Notes under the pieces: generated by a model | What the model was told of the DNA's origin: nothing | Databases searched by the model: none | The model's input: the letters and a program-made list of their open reading frames with translations, nothing else | Translations under genes and position numbers: made by a program | Shown: positions 23,083 to 34,919 of the stretch, in pieces | How the letters are laid out: each line of letters begins with the position of its first letter | How positions within the stretch are numbered: position 1 is the first letter of the stretch | Source: Branchiostoma floridae | Taxonomy: Eukaryota; Chordata; Leptocardii; Amphioxiformes; Branchiostomatidae | DNA: 64,000 nucleotides | Reading direction: 5' to 3' | NCBI RefSeq assembly: GCF_000003815.2 | Contig: NC_049990.1 | Coordinates: 15,363,856 to 15,427,855, forward strand

Positions 23083-23262
23083 ACAGAGTTTCTGGCTTCT
23101 GAAGTATTTTACGGAAATGATGACCAAAAAGCAGATTCTTTTAGAAGAATGACAATGAGACATCAGAATCTTTGGCTTCTCTTGTTATCCATGAGGCAGA
23201 TAATGAGAAAACAGCAGCTGCTGCTTCTTGTTTGATCTATGAGAATAATGATGAAGAATAAA
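23083..23262 (+). pseudogene. Decayed continuation of the LRR-Ig 1 cytoplasmic tail
   Basis: After the TAA at 23080-23082 the same frame continues with tail-like coding (TEFLASEVFYGNDDQKADSF), related to the preceding VLYASAQVIYGHEDDKAQS. It then shifts frame, and related phrases (ESLASLVIHEADNEK, CLIYENNDEE) follow up to a TAA-containing AATAAA at 23257-23262. The ancestral protein apparently had more YG-containing tail repeats that were lost through a new stop and an indel. A TG/TATG microsatellite follows (about 23263-23345). Confidence 0.6.
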
Positions 23263-23564
23263 TGTGCATGTATGTATGTATGTACGTGCATATGTGTCAG
23301 ACGGTGCGTTTGTGCGTGTGTGCATGCGTGTGTGCGCGTGTGTGTAGACAAGTACTGTACTACCCAAAGTAATCATAAAGAATGTATCTTGAATTCGAAG
23401 ATCTAAAACCCCAGCAACATGTAAGAGTACGTAGAAATTATCGTTGAAGCATGATTACGAGATGTACATTTCTCAGATAAGGCCATGTTTGTATCCCAAT
23501 ACTCCGGTAACTTTGTTACAAATGTTTGACTTTGACCCCTGAAATGTCTGGGTAATTGAAATTT

Positions 23565-24410
23565 GCTTTGTTTTCTTATGTTACATTATATATACGTATA
23601 AAGGTGAATGAGGAATTTTATAATCTACTCCTTTACTTTTTGAAAGTAGGTTTCAAATAGATGAAATATTTGAATATTGAGGTAAAGATGGTTTATCTGT
23701 AACTACTTTCTGATGGCTTTAGGATCTTGTTTTTGATATCCCTGTATCTAACATCGCCAATCTAGTGTTTTCTGTGGAAATCTGATCATCATGCTAATTC
23801 ATTTTTCAATATCATTATTTGACATATTTATGAACTTTTTTTAAAAGTAACATTCAAGTTCCAAGAGCCAGCAGATCATGTAAGGGTGATTTGAAACTGA
23901 TTAGCGGGTTACAGAGTAGTGCAGCAATCTTGGGCCATATAGGCAACTGTTAATGTAACATGCTGGAAAAACCTAGTTCATGAAGACACCCATACCTTTG
24001 CAGTATTACTTAGTAATTGTTCATAAATACCCCGATAAAGCTACCTTTATTGCACCTATTAGTTCACTTTACGGCATTTAGAGACACCATGATGTATTGA
24101 TTCAAGAAAAAATATTTGTAACTACGTATTCATATCAGGAACCTGATGTTCATGTTTCTGCATCTAGAACCCTAGCGTTTGCCAAGCAAATCTGATTAAT
24201 TGTGTTCGACTTTCTTTTTATATTTGTCTACTTTAATATGTTGTACACTCTAGTATTTACCTTGCTTTCTTAAAATTCAAAGGATGTCAGTTGCAGAGCA
24301 GTGATTAAAGAACATTCACTGACATACTCTCGAAATAAAGCAATCGTGACACTATCTGTTTCTGGTCCTCATTTCTCTCTCGGAGACGAGGTGAACCTTG
24401 AACCGGGGGT
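23565..24410. repeat. Block X copy, right flank of LRR-Ig gene 1
   Basis: This is a diverged direct repeat of 14963-15405 plus 16516-16860, without the foldback insertion. With its partner it brackets the LRR-Ig gene and its leader modules, which makes the gene a cassette between direct repeats. No gene was recognised. Confidence 0.7.
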
Positions 24411-24415
24411 ATTTG

Positions 24416-25322
24416 CCTCCATGACATGTCATGGAGGTTATATTTTACCCTGCGTTTGTCTGTGAACAAGATAACTCAAGAACGGCTGGGTGGATTGGTT
24501 TCATACTTGGTGTGTTGGTGGGGTGTGATGAAAGCTAAAAATGATTAGATTTTGGGCCCCTTAGCGGCTTCCCTTGGTACTGCAGCGCAACTTCCGGGTG
24601 TGTTTTCTCATCTTCTGAACAAGCTATGGTCACGATTTTTCGGTGTTAGATAGCTATTGATCTCAGGAATTAGTGACATAAGTTTTGGCCCCCTAGTGGC
24701 TAGCTTTAGGATGACAGGGGCATTTTTGTCAAAAACTTCTGAAGCATTATAAATCCCCAGCCTGCTGCTGGTTTGCTTCCTTTCACCCTTCACAGCTGTA
24801 ACTGACAGTTGCCAAGGCCCACGGGTCAGACTCCCTGACACCCACGCGTGGACCCTACCATTACTTCCCAGTTAGTAAAATGGGTAGGACTTGTTGGTAA
24901 AAAGGACTTTGTCATAACTCAAGAAGGGAACAATGGATTTTTATGATTTTTGGTATGTAGGTATCTTAGACAATGCTGTACAAAACGAAATACTAATTAT
25001 GAAAAATAGGAGTACATTTGCATAATTAATGAGGAAAATGTATAATTCCATTGTTTTCAATAACTGAGCTTCCATAAATGTAACATATGTAAATTATAAT
25101 AGGTGGAATATAAGCAGATACCAAGTATGTTAATGAGGAACTTACTTGCATAACTTATGTAAAAAATGCAAAACCGCTTCATGATTAATGACGAGAATTT
25201 GTGTGACATATGTACGTTAGTAACAACACCATGCATAAATTATGTTAATGTGTTTGTCTATTGCATGAAATTTACAAAAGCTTTACATATTTCATGGAGG
25301 CATGAGGTCGCCGAACTCTAGT
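24416..25322 (+). mobile_element. Family-1 element with perfect palindromic 5' end
   Basis: The first 22 bp (24416-24437) are a perfect palindrome built from CCTCCATGACA and its complement. The 3' end is TTTCATGGAGGCATGAGG...CGAACTCTAGTT. The internal family motifs are present. The element is shorter than the 13765 copy because one internal segment is missing. Its counterpart is at 41622-42524. Confidence 0.7.
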
Positions 25323-25818
25323 TGTCACTCTCATTGTTTGAACATCTACTTTTGATGTACAGTAACGATCAGTCTATTGGGCATTAGTCATACAATATGT
25401 ATATAACAAATGGATGATCAACTGTCATCCTGGCGACTATACACAGATCTACAAGTCCTGCGACGGTGTAGTTCTTGTTACTAAGGTAAATCATAAATGT
25501 TTAATTTAAAAACACGTTGGGTGCTGTTTGAAAAGTAAGAGGATGCAAATTTGAAAATGTAAATAGTCAAGCGTTAAGTTTACAGTACACTTATGTCTAT
25601 CAAAACCAACATGAGAGATATATTTATTTCAGGACCCCACCATTTAGTAGCTATTTACGTACTCTTACAACACAATTCTCTCATTGACAAGTTATTTTGT
25701 ATTAGTGTAATGTTGCAGAGGCATGGTTTCAAGTAAGTCCTTAGCTTCTCTGTCTTTGAATGGTGTAAACAAACTTATATTTTATACAAACCTATAAAAT
25801 CAACAAGCATTGAGTTAT
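25323..25818. other. No gene recognised
   Basis: AT-rich flank shared with 42525-43011. The TATTTATTTCAGGA phrase near 25622-25635 recurs near 47657, but no exon can be supported. Confidence 0.5.
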
Positions 25819-26590
25819 CAGGGCTTGAAATACCACCTGCATAAGCAGGTTAGTGCAGGTAAAATTGGAGCTGTGCGGGTATTTCTGTTGTCTACCTGCA
25901 CCTAACCTGCACTGGTCCATGTACTGGGATTAATACATAAATGTCATACGATGTAGGTGTATATAGAATACAACACGGTGTATTCCGTATCACCCAAGGT
26001 ATCAGCCCGACCGCGGGTCGGATCGCCCGAAGGCCGGAGGGTGATCCGACCCGCGGGAGGGCTGAGACCGAGGGTGATGCGGAATACACCGTGTTGTATT
26101 TTATTTATGTCATACCCACCTTAGAAAACCCATGTTTTGATGCAAAATGCGCCAGAAGTTGAACAAATTTGGTGCCCTCGAACCAAAAGTGTTGCAACAG
26201 CAATGTTCCAACGTCCGAATCAGGTATTAGAATTGCCAATCGAGCCGTATTCGGCCCCCTCGAAACAGTTCGATTTACTCGAATGGAGCCTGTGTGATAC
26301 GCCTTTCGAACCTGTGCGATACGGAAGCGTACGGCCTGATCCGGAACACCCGTATCGAATGTTTTCGCGTCACAGGTATGAAATAAAGATCATTATTAGC
26401 TACATTGACTGTTATCACCTATACAGTAAAAAGAAAAAAATAGCACTTGTTCCTGAACAATTTTAGTATGATCCATACTTTCTAAATTCAGAGTGGTGCA
26501 GGTACAAGTTGTCTGGTGCAGGTAATTTCCAATGTTACCTGCTACCTGCACCAGTGCAGGTATGCAGGAAAAAAAGTATTTCGAGCCCTG
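25819..26590. mobile_element. Nested DNA element: TGCAGGTA-rich outer ends, GC-rich foldback inside
   Basis: The outer ends are CAGGGCTTGAAATACCACCT and GTATTTCGAGCCCTG, with many GTGCAGGTA subterminal motifs at both sides. Inside, 25966-26101 is a GC-rich foldback with arms GAATACAACACGGTGTATTC... and ...GGAATACACCGTGTTGTATT around GACCGCGGGTCGGATC-type palindromes. The duplicate is 43012-43776. A simpler copy without the inner element is at 62818-63159. No transposase is visible. Confidence 0.7.
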
Positions 26591-27550
26591 TTTATGCTTT
26601 TATAAATGCGTTAATAAATGTCACCTTTAAAATTTGACCGAGTGCCGGATATGTGCAAAAATTGACAAGGCAATCAGAGATGGCAGACTTCACCCCTTAA
26701 GTTAATATCATACCGTAAGGTACATATGCACAAAAATGGAGACATGCACAAAGACACACCTAAACAATACTTCTTCCCCTTGGAGTGAAATAGCAAAATC
26801 GTTTGGGCTATTCTGTCATTGAGAGTTCATCTAAATTATTCTTAAATTATGATTTCGCAGAAAGGCGACAACAGTTAACCAAGACAATGCATATGGTCAA
26901 GTGAGGCCATGTTGATTTGATTATGTGGATGAAATCAATTTTTGTCCGTTTCCCAAGGAAATTCAAAGTTTTCAGCCATGCTGTACATCGTACAAAGCGG
27001 CTGTAAAAAACGACCACATGTTACGCAGATCGCAAAAAAATATCGGAAAACTTATTACGTATTCCAAGTCAATGCCAAAGTGAAAGAAGATGTGAAGGAA
27101 CAAAAATCAAGAATCTATTGTTCAGTATACTAAGTACCATAGTCTGTATGTTTAGTCATTTGTTTAATCTTCCAGACGACTTTAAAAGATTTCATAACGA
27201 AGTCAACTTTTTTCCTCGACAAACTTTTTTAATCGCACCAGTTTTTGGTTGGATGTCATCCATATAGTCAAATCAACATGGCCTAATATAAAGATCCTTG
27301 CAGCTGAAAAATGTTCCCACGCAACCTTCTCTTTTTATGGGCCCAGAGGATGTCATCCATAGAATTCACTTACTGCGGCCTCAGCTGATTTAAAAATCTT
27401 AGAATAGGCAGGATATAAGCCGAGGCAGGAAATCATCAGGGAAAACGTCCGACCAAAACTGAAATGTGTAAAGGCTCAACAAAAAATCATTATTTTTTCT
27501 TCTAACTTCATGCATGTTGTGTTATATATAGTTGGGGAATGTCCCATGTG
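26591..27550. other. Unit-1-specific spacer with a MITE (26904-27284)
   Basis: This stretch is absent between 43785 and 43800 of the next unit. It includes a MITE with ends AGGCCATGTTGATTTGATTA and GTCAAATCAACATGGCCT (26904-27284, 381 bp), plus further GGATGTCATCC motifs near 27350. No gene was recognised. Confidence 0.55.
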
Positions 27551-28955
27551 TATACACTGTCCAGGGACAGGTGCGTTTCTAATTACTTTTGGGTCTATTG
27601 CTAATAAGTGTATTTTCTTAAAGCTTTAATGAAAATGATAATAATTACACACATTGTGACATTCACATGTCTAGCTTCACGACTACATCTCCGACTACAG
27701 CAGATACATAGCTATAAAACTTTACAATTGGCTCTCGAAACCCTGGACGTTTTGACATTTACAATTACATGTACAGCTTCATGAATACATCTTCGACTAC
27801 AACAGATACATAACTATACAATTTTACATTTGGCAACTTACATCACTTTGAAACCACTAATACTATCTTAAACATACTCTAGTAGTTTATGCTTTACGGC
27901 ATGGAACGTTGATGAGTGTATGGTGTTCAACAACAGGGACAGGTTTGTTTACCTTTGTAAAGATTTGTTCAGCACCAAGGACAGGCGTATATGCGTTATG
28001 CAGACAATGAATTAATGCAGGGATCACTTCAAACATGTACACCTAGCCGTGGCAACAATACGCACAAAACACTGCAACAGTCAGTCAACACAGCAATCGT
28101 ACATGGTTCGCAATGTTTGAATTTGCCTTGCCTCTTCCCCAACTAGTACAACCTTGGTATCGATTCAATTCTAGCCTCGTATTCGACAGAAAGAAACAGA
28201 GGCGCAAATTAGAGCTAGAATTTAATGCATGGAACGCTATTTACAAGCTGTGCTACGTAAGCAATAAACTTCTGGAAGGTTAAAACAATAAAAGGTCTCA
28301 CAGACGCCTTTTCATGGCACCGCCCTGGCACCGCTTCAGGTGGATCGGTGACGGTCTCATAGTGCCCCCTGGTGATCAGCAAGCAAAATGCAGGCTTTCC
28401 GTCGGTATTGGACACAGAAGACTTACAGTTGATTGGATTACAAAATAATCTTTAGATAAGTGTTAAGTTATGCGCTATCGTTGGTCAAGATGGGTAGTAT
28501 CTTTGCCAATGAGAATTCTTAAGACATTATTAAATTGACCAATCACAGATAACAAATAAAAATCTTTCCACCTGCAATAATGGCAATGATATTTTCTTCC
28601 GCAAGGCGGTTCTTCTGTATCACTGCGTAAATTCCGCTGCACAGCAAAGAATTTTCATTTCATTGATCAGCATCAACATATACCGAATATGGAAAAAACG
28701 TGTAGAGCAAAACGCCTATTGCTGTTGTTTTGGTTTCCTGTCGGCAATCTGGCGACCATACTTTGATACATGCAGTGATCATGAACTTTTGTATCTGATA
28801 TGCCTTTTATATATAAAGACTTTTACACAGCTTCAATGTTAGTTTAAAAAGCAAGTTTTGTTGGCAGACAGGGAATAAATTAAACAATGCATTTTCAGAG
28901 TTAATGGCTTGCTGATTGCATGCCATATCAGGTCAATAATCTCATCTTGTATACT
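27551..28955. repeat. Duplicated upstream region of gene C
   Basis: It matches 9990-11030 and 43800-44730. An insertion of about 300 bp (near 27610-27900, with two tandem copies of an ACTACATCTCCGACTACAGC-like segment) is found only here. No coding evidence. Confidence 0.6.
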
Positions 28956-28964
28956 AGTATGTAA

Positions 28965-29117
28965 TAGCCTGGGTACCATCCGGATAGTAGTTCGCTCCTA
29001 CGTTCGCACAGAGAAGCGACTGTATATAGTATATAATGAATATCAGAGCTAGAAGCGACTATATATAGTATATAATGAACGCAGGAGCGAACTACTTTCC
29101 GGATAGTACCCAGGATA
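28965..29117. mobile_element. 153-bp MITE with exact 9-bp target-site duplication
   Basis: The ends TAGCCTGGGTACCATCCGGA and CTTTCCGGATAGTACCCAGG-ATA are inverted repeats, and the inner arms (AGTAGTTCGCTCCT / AGGAGCGAACTACT) continue the hairpin. AGTATGTAA flanks it at 28956-28964 and 29118-29126. Paralogous positions upstream of genes B and D have a single AGTATGTAA with no insert, giving a clear empty site. It lies about 640 bp upstream of gene C's ATG. Confidence 0.85.
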
Positions 29118-29539
29118 AGTATGTAAGATTTGCTTAGCGAACCCGGCATTTTGTCGATTTGAGAATCGTGTTCCAATGACCCATTCTGACAGTCCATCAC
29201 AATTACCTGTTTAACCAATGATAGCATGGCAATTAGTAGTTTGACCAATGAGAGATCTAGATTTGCTGGATGGCCGTTAATTAGTTCTCACTTTTGACGG
29301 AGTGGGCGGGGCTATGGGATTGGTCCATTAAAAAGTAGGGCTATGCTTTTCGTTCATTTGGTATCTCAACAATTCAACATCTTATTTAATGTGGTGGACT
29401 TTCCATACCAATATATAGCATTGACCTGCAATCTTTGAATAGATCTTAGCTTATTGAAACGCTTACTGGTACGAGACAACCCTTACCCTGATACACAGAA
29501 CCTAATGACATTTAATTTCATCCAATCGAATGCTCGACA

Positions 29540-29751
29540 TAGTCACGTAGACGTCCCCAGATTGGTTTGTTACATTAGACCAATCAGAAAAATGTGCATT
29601 TTCCTGACCAATGGGAGTGCAAAGAATCAGCCAATGAGACAACGAGAAGACGCTATATAAACGGAACGTATGCCGCATTTCATTTGTACGTCGGACAGAA
29701 AACCGCGGCTAGATATTGATGCGTAGGTCTGATCGTCGCACGACAGGAAAA
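29540..29751 (+). promoter_or_regulatory. TATA + triple CCAAT promoter of peptide gene C
   Basis: TATATAAA lies at 29654-29661, with ACCAATCAG, ACCAATGGG and GCCAATGAG upstream, as in B and D. A 30-bp-spaced CCAAT pair lies farther upstream (about 29215-29250). Confidence 0.7.
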
Positions 29752-31272
29752 ATGAAGGTGTCAACGATGTCTGCTCTTCTTCTTGCCTTGGTTTGCTGTG
29801 CCTTGCTTGTCGAAGTCGCCACAGGTAACGGTTAAGGATATTCTAGCTATGGTCTATGTAGCACAATTTCTCTTGTTAGGCCTCCCCTTCTCCGAGTAAA
29901 ATGATTACTAGAAGCTTGACATTTTCCTTGTATGAATCAGGTCTTGGTCATTTTTAACATTACAGTAGCGTGTGTTTTCTAGTACATATTCTCATGCATT
30001 CCGCTTCAAATTTAACCATAGCATAGGCTTCGTTTAAAGCCAGGAATATTTTCAACATGTACATTAATTACTAGTTTGCAAATGATTGACACATGTGCTC
30101 AACGTAGCGTTTGCTAATATTGCCGATACATCACGTAAATTTGTTGCGGTTTTTTTCGGAAGAGCTGAACATGTGCGTCTCTGAAGCTTGCAGTAATTCT
30201 GACGTATTTTCGTTCAAAACTTGCCCTCAAGGACTCATTTGTTCAGAAGCAAGTATAAGTCAAACAACGAACGTAGCTACAAATGATTTCGTGATGTTCA
30301 CTTCCACTTGACCTTTCTGATGTTTGTTTTGTTCTTGAAAGCTGCCGACCTGTCCAATCTGAAGACCAAACAGGACGTCCTAAACTACATGAAGAACGCG
30401 GGCGACAGTAAGTGAACACGTAATCTTCACCTGTCCGTCACAATTAGCAATTCAACCAATGATAGCACGGCAATTAGCGGTTTGACCAATGAAGGTTGCT
30501 GCATGATTGATTTGCATTTCTATGTGGTGAAGGTGCCTTGCACTCGCTCTAGACGTTTTGCCCACAAGGGGATTTGCTTTGCAACGCATAACATTGATGT
30601 AGATGCAAGATCTGGTATTCAGCATGTTCCCACCAACCATTGCCCCCTAGCGTAAGACCAGTGAAGTGTATTGACGTAACCAATTGTATCTACCTTCCGA
30701 ATTTCAGAGACAACAGCTGCCAAGGAAATCTACGACGAGCTTGTCAACCAGGGGAAAGCGAAGCTAGCCAATAAATTTAAGAAGAGGGCAAAATCTTACA
30801 GTAAGTTGGAAGTATATTTTGGACGGATGTCTTGTATAGAATCTGAATGCCCCTAATAATTGTCTTTTGTTCGTCTTTGGGGCCTTTATCTTTGACATAT
30901 TACCAACGGTATATTTTTTTCTGCACATGCGTATTTAAAATCGTGATAGTCCTTTTTAGCTTGAACAAGCTTGGTGTTTGAGAAACGTATTGTAATAAGC
31001 TCGTTTACACTTCTGAGAGCGCATCCTCAAAAATGAACGCCCCTTTTTTGTAAACAGATGTTGTCTCCACTATTGCCATTATTTGCATAACAATGTCCCT
31101 ACGCGGTGTTTGTCTCAGAGGCCTTTACCTTTGACCTATTACCCACAATTACTGTCGCTGCACATGCGTAGTCTGTAGTGTGAAATAGCTTGTATTCTAT
31201 GTGAAAAACTTGAAATGATGTCTTCTGTTTTTTCTAGTCAGGCGGGAGCGCAGGAGGAAGAATGATGATTAA
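29752..31272 (+). CDS. Secreted cationic small peptide, array copy C
   Basis: Exons 29752-29824, 30342-30407, 30708-30800 and 31238-31272 (phase 1 throughout) encode 88 residues. The signal peptide is as in B with VCC in the core. Exon 2 reads ADLSNLKTKQDVLNYMKNAG-D, differing from B in MKNAGD versus MQKAED. Exon 3 is identical in protein to B and D (AAKEIYDELVNQGKAKLANK and on). The tail is IRRERRRKNDD. AATAAA is at 31678-31683. The open frame, splice sites and promoter all look intact. Exon 3's conservation at protein level among B-D is compatible with either very recent duplication or selection. Confidence 0.75.
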
Positions 31273-31831
31273 ACTTGCCGAGGCTGACCAGACCGTCTGA
31301 TGGACTCCTACGAGAGAAATTATAATTGTCAAATGTAAAGAAATGCAAATGATAATGCAAAGTAACATTGTATCAGATAGAAAAATTGTGTCATGATTTG
31401 TACAAAGTTTTCAAATTGTCAGTTGTGATATTACAGGAAAATTGAGTAAAAAAACGTAGCTCTAACAAGTTCTCTTTGAATGTTGTATGACAGTCTAAGT
31501 AATGCCGCATTCATCTACAAGTTCTAATATTGGTCTATATCTAGTAAACGTTCAGTAATGCACATAGCAGAGCCATGTTTGTTTTATCAACTGTTTCAGT
31601 GCATTCAAAAAATTGTACATATGTTCTAACCATATTCTGATATTGTGTTGACTTGTACAGAGTATAAAATAAACTACTGAGTAATCGCCATGAAGTTTTC
31701 ACGTTTTGTTGTGTAGTGGTCAATATGATAAATGTTAAGAAACTTAGCGCCTGAAGCACTTTTTGAATATACTAAAATGAAAACATTTGACGGACATGCA
31801 GCCACCCTTTCATTGGTCTAGCTACTAATTA

Positions 31832-33054
31832 CCTCCATGAAATGTAATGGAATGGAGGTTATATTTTACCCTGCGTTTGTCTGTGTGTGTGTAAACAAGA
31901 TAACTCAAGAACGGCTTGGGGGATTGGTTTCATACTTGGTGTGTTGGTAGGGTGTGATAAAAGCTGGAAATGATTAGATTTTGGGTCCCCTAGCGGCTTC
32001 CCTTGGTACTGAAGCGCAACTTCCAGGTGTTTTCTCATCTTCTGACCAAGCTATGGTCACGAATTTTGGGTGTTAGATAGCTCTTGTGGTCAGTTATTAG
32101 TGACATAAGTTTGGGCCCCCTAGCGGCTAGTTTAGGGATAGCAGGGGCATTTTTGTCAAAAACTTCTGAAGCATTACAACCCTCCCAGCCTGGTTTGGTT
32201 GATTCCACCCCTAGCCTGCACAGCACAGTTGACGCCTTCCTAAGGCCCATGGGTCATGACTCCTTGACCTCCACGTGTCACAGGCGGACCGTACCATGTA
32301 GTTCAAAATGGGTAGAAATTTGTTGGTAAAAAGGACTTTTCATAACTCAAGAAGGGAACAACGGATTTTAATGATTTTTGGTATGTAGGTACCTTAGACA
32401 ATGTTTTACAAAATGAAATACAAATCATGCAAAATAGGAATACATTTGCATAGTTAATGGAATATTCCATCATAGCAGTTTTTCTATGTATCTCTTGTCC
32501 TGGACGTGATATGGTCTTGACATTTGGGTGGTAGATAGCTTTCAGTGTCATGACAAAGTGGGACAAGTTTCAATCCCCTAACGTTTAATTTCTAAACTGA
32601 AGGGGCATTGTTGTCAAAACATTCCAAAGAGGATAACTGCAGAAAAGATTGACGGATTGGCATCATATTAGGCATGCGGATACCTTAGACAAAGACGTTC
32701 ATAATGATATATGTGTTATGCAAATGAGGACTTAATTTGCATAATTAATGAGGAAATTGTATAATTCCATTGTTTTCAATAGCTGGACTTCAATAAATGT
32801 AACACATGTTCGTTATGATAGGTGGAATATAAGCAGGTACCAATTATGGTAATGAGGAACCTATTTATATAATTTATGTAAGAATTGCAAAACCGCTTTA
32901 TGTTTAATAATGGGAATTTTATAATTGTTTAATGTGTACGTTAGTCAATGATGAACAACACCATGCATAAATTATGTTAATATGTTAGTCAATTGTATGA
33001 AATTTACGAAAGCTCTAAATTTTCATGGAGGTATGTGGTCGCCGAACTCTAGTT
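31832..33054 (+). mobile_element. Family-1 element, unit-2 counterpart of 13765-14962
   Basis: The ends and interior are the same as in the 13765 copy, and both sit at the same distance 3' of the peptide gene. They were therefore duplicated together and are not independent insertions. Small indels distinguish the two. Confidence 0.75.
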
Positions 33055-34250
33055 TGCTTTGTTTTCCTATGTTACATTCTATATACGTATGAGGGTAAAT
33101 GTGGACTTTTTATATCCATTCGTTTAGTTGTTGGAAGTTGGTTTCAAATAGATAAAATCTTCGGAATATTGAGGTAAAGATGATTTATCTGTGACTAGTG
33201 TCTGATGGCTCTGTTTAGGATATCCCTGTATCTCACGTCACCAATGTTGTGATTTCTGTGCGAATCTGATCAACATGATAACACATTTCTCAAGATCCTT
33301 ATTCAACATATTTATGAACTTCTTTTAGAAAGTAACATTTAAGTTCCAAGAGCCAGCAGATCATGTAAGGGTGAGTTGAAACTGATTAGCGGGTTACAGA
33401 GTAGCGCAGCAATCTTGGGCCATATAGGCAACTGTTAATGTAACATGCTGGAAAAACCTAGTTCATGAAGACACCCATGCCTTTGCAGTGAAATAGTCAT
33501 AACTTGAAGAGTAGAAAAATATTTGAGAATTGTAGAGAAAATTTAAAGTAGAAAGAGACGAAAGTAGAGGGACTTTATGACCATCTGTAGTGTTTTGACG
33601 ATATATAGGTCGGATGACTTAACATTTCCTACAGGAGATAAATTGATGTCAATCAAAACCAAAAAGCCAAAAAAAATCATTTCGTGATAAGGGTACCTTT
33701 TTAATGTTATTAATGAATAAAGTAGATCTTAATCGTGTATATATATATATATATACCAAATACATAGGCGGTTGAGCGAGGGCCTAGAGATGTGAGGATG
33801 TAAAGGAGGCGTATGGGAGTATTGAGTATTAACTAACTTTAATTTTTGTTCATAAATACCCCCATAAAGCTACCTTTATTGCATCCATTAGTTCACTTTA
33901 CGGCATTTAGAGACACCATGATGTATTCAAGAAAAAAATATTTGTAACTACGTATTCATATCAGGAACCTGATGTTCATGTTTCTGCATCTAGAACCCTA
34001 GCGTTTGCCAAGCAAATCTGATTAATTGTGTTCGACTTTCTTTTTATATTTGTCTACTTTAATATGTTGTACACTCTAGTATTTACCTTGCTTTCTTAAA
34101 ATTCAAAGGATGTCAGTTGCAGAGCAGTGATTAAAGAACATTCACTGACATACTCTCGAAAGAAAGCAATCGTGACACACTATCTGTGTTTCCGATCCTC
34201 ATTTCTGTCTCGGAGACGAGGCGAACCTTCTTCCCGGGGCTATTGATTGA
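33055..34250. repeat. Block X, left flank of LRR-Ig gene 2
   Basis: Counterpart of 14963-16860. Instead of the foldback element it has a (TA)n tract (about 33740-33756) and about 130 bp of sequence around GGCGGTTGAGCGAGGGCC that does not occur in unit 1. No gene was recognised. Confidence 0.7.
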
Positions 34251-34509
34251 TTGATTCGTCAGTTCGGCACGCACAGCCAGGGCTGTCCAACTAGCCTGTG
34301 GTTATAAGATCTGGCTAGCTCATTTCTCGTATAGGACTGTTTAGCCACAGCAGACGCTGTAGGGCTTATATCGATTAGTATTTTATAATGGTCAATATTG
34401 TTCGAAGAAGGCCATATACAAGCCTTTCAACAAGTGACAAAGAGAATGCACATGAAATTTGACATGGACAGAACAAGACACAGAGACGACATAGGAGAAT
34501 TCTTTTTAC

Positions 34510-34727
34510 ACAACCAGTAGGTACTTGCATTGCTTACGTTTCGATGTCTCTCAGACACCTTCGTCAGAGCTTCTCAAAGAGACACATCGAAACGTAAGCA
34601 ATGTAAGTACCTGCTGGTTGTGTAGGTACTTGCATTGCTTACGTTTCGATGTCTCTCAGACACCTTCGTCAGAGCTTCTCAAAGAGACACATCGAAACGT
34701 AAGCAATGTAAGTACCTGCTGGTTGTG
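34510..34727 (-). ncRNA. Tandem pair of hammerhead-type hairpins (cores 34535-34567 and 34640-34672)
   Basis: The hairpin seen once at 17111-17224 is repeated head-to-tail with a 105-bp period. Each copy keeps CTGACGA, the GGTGTCT/AGACATC stem II and GAAACGTA on the minus strand. Head-to-tail dimers are the configuration in which minimal Penelope-type hammerheads are expected to cleave. Whether the copies are transcribed on the minus strand is unknown. Confidence 0.6.
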
Positions 34728-34919
34728 TAAAAATTATTCTCCTATATCCTGTCTTCTACCAACTATTCTTCGAAGACACAGAGACATTCTGTTTGTCAGT
34801 TATCTTCTGCACAGCCTACGGGCATCAATAAAGAAAATAAACATACCAAAGGAAGGTCGGTGATTCCTTTTATTTTCGTGCTGCTTGTTACATGTACAGA
34901 CAATTAACAGAAACATGTC

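Noticed and set aside
25941-26466. Small proteins of 73 and 109 residues
   Set aside because: They lie in a foldback transposable element duplicated with it. No splice or family support.
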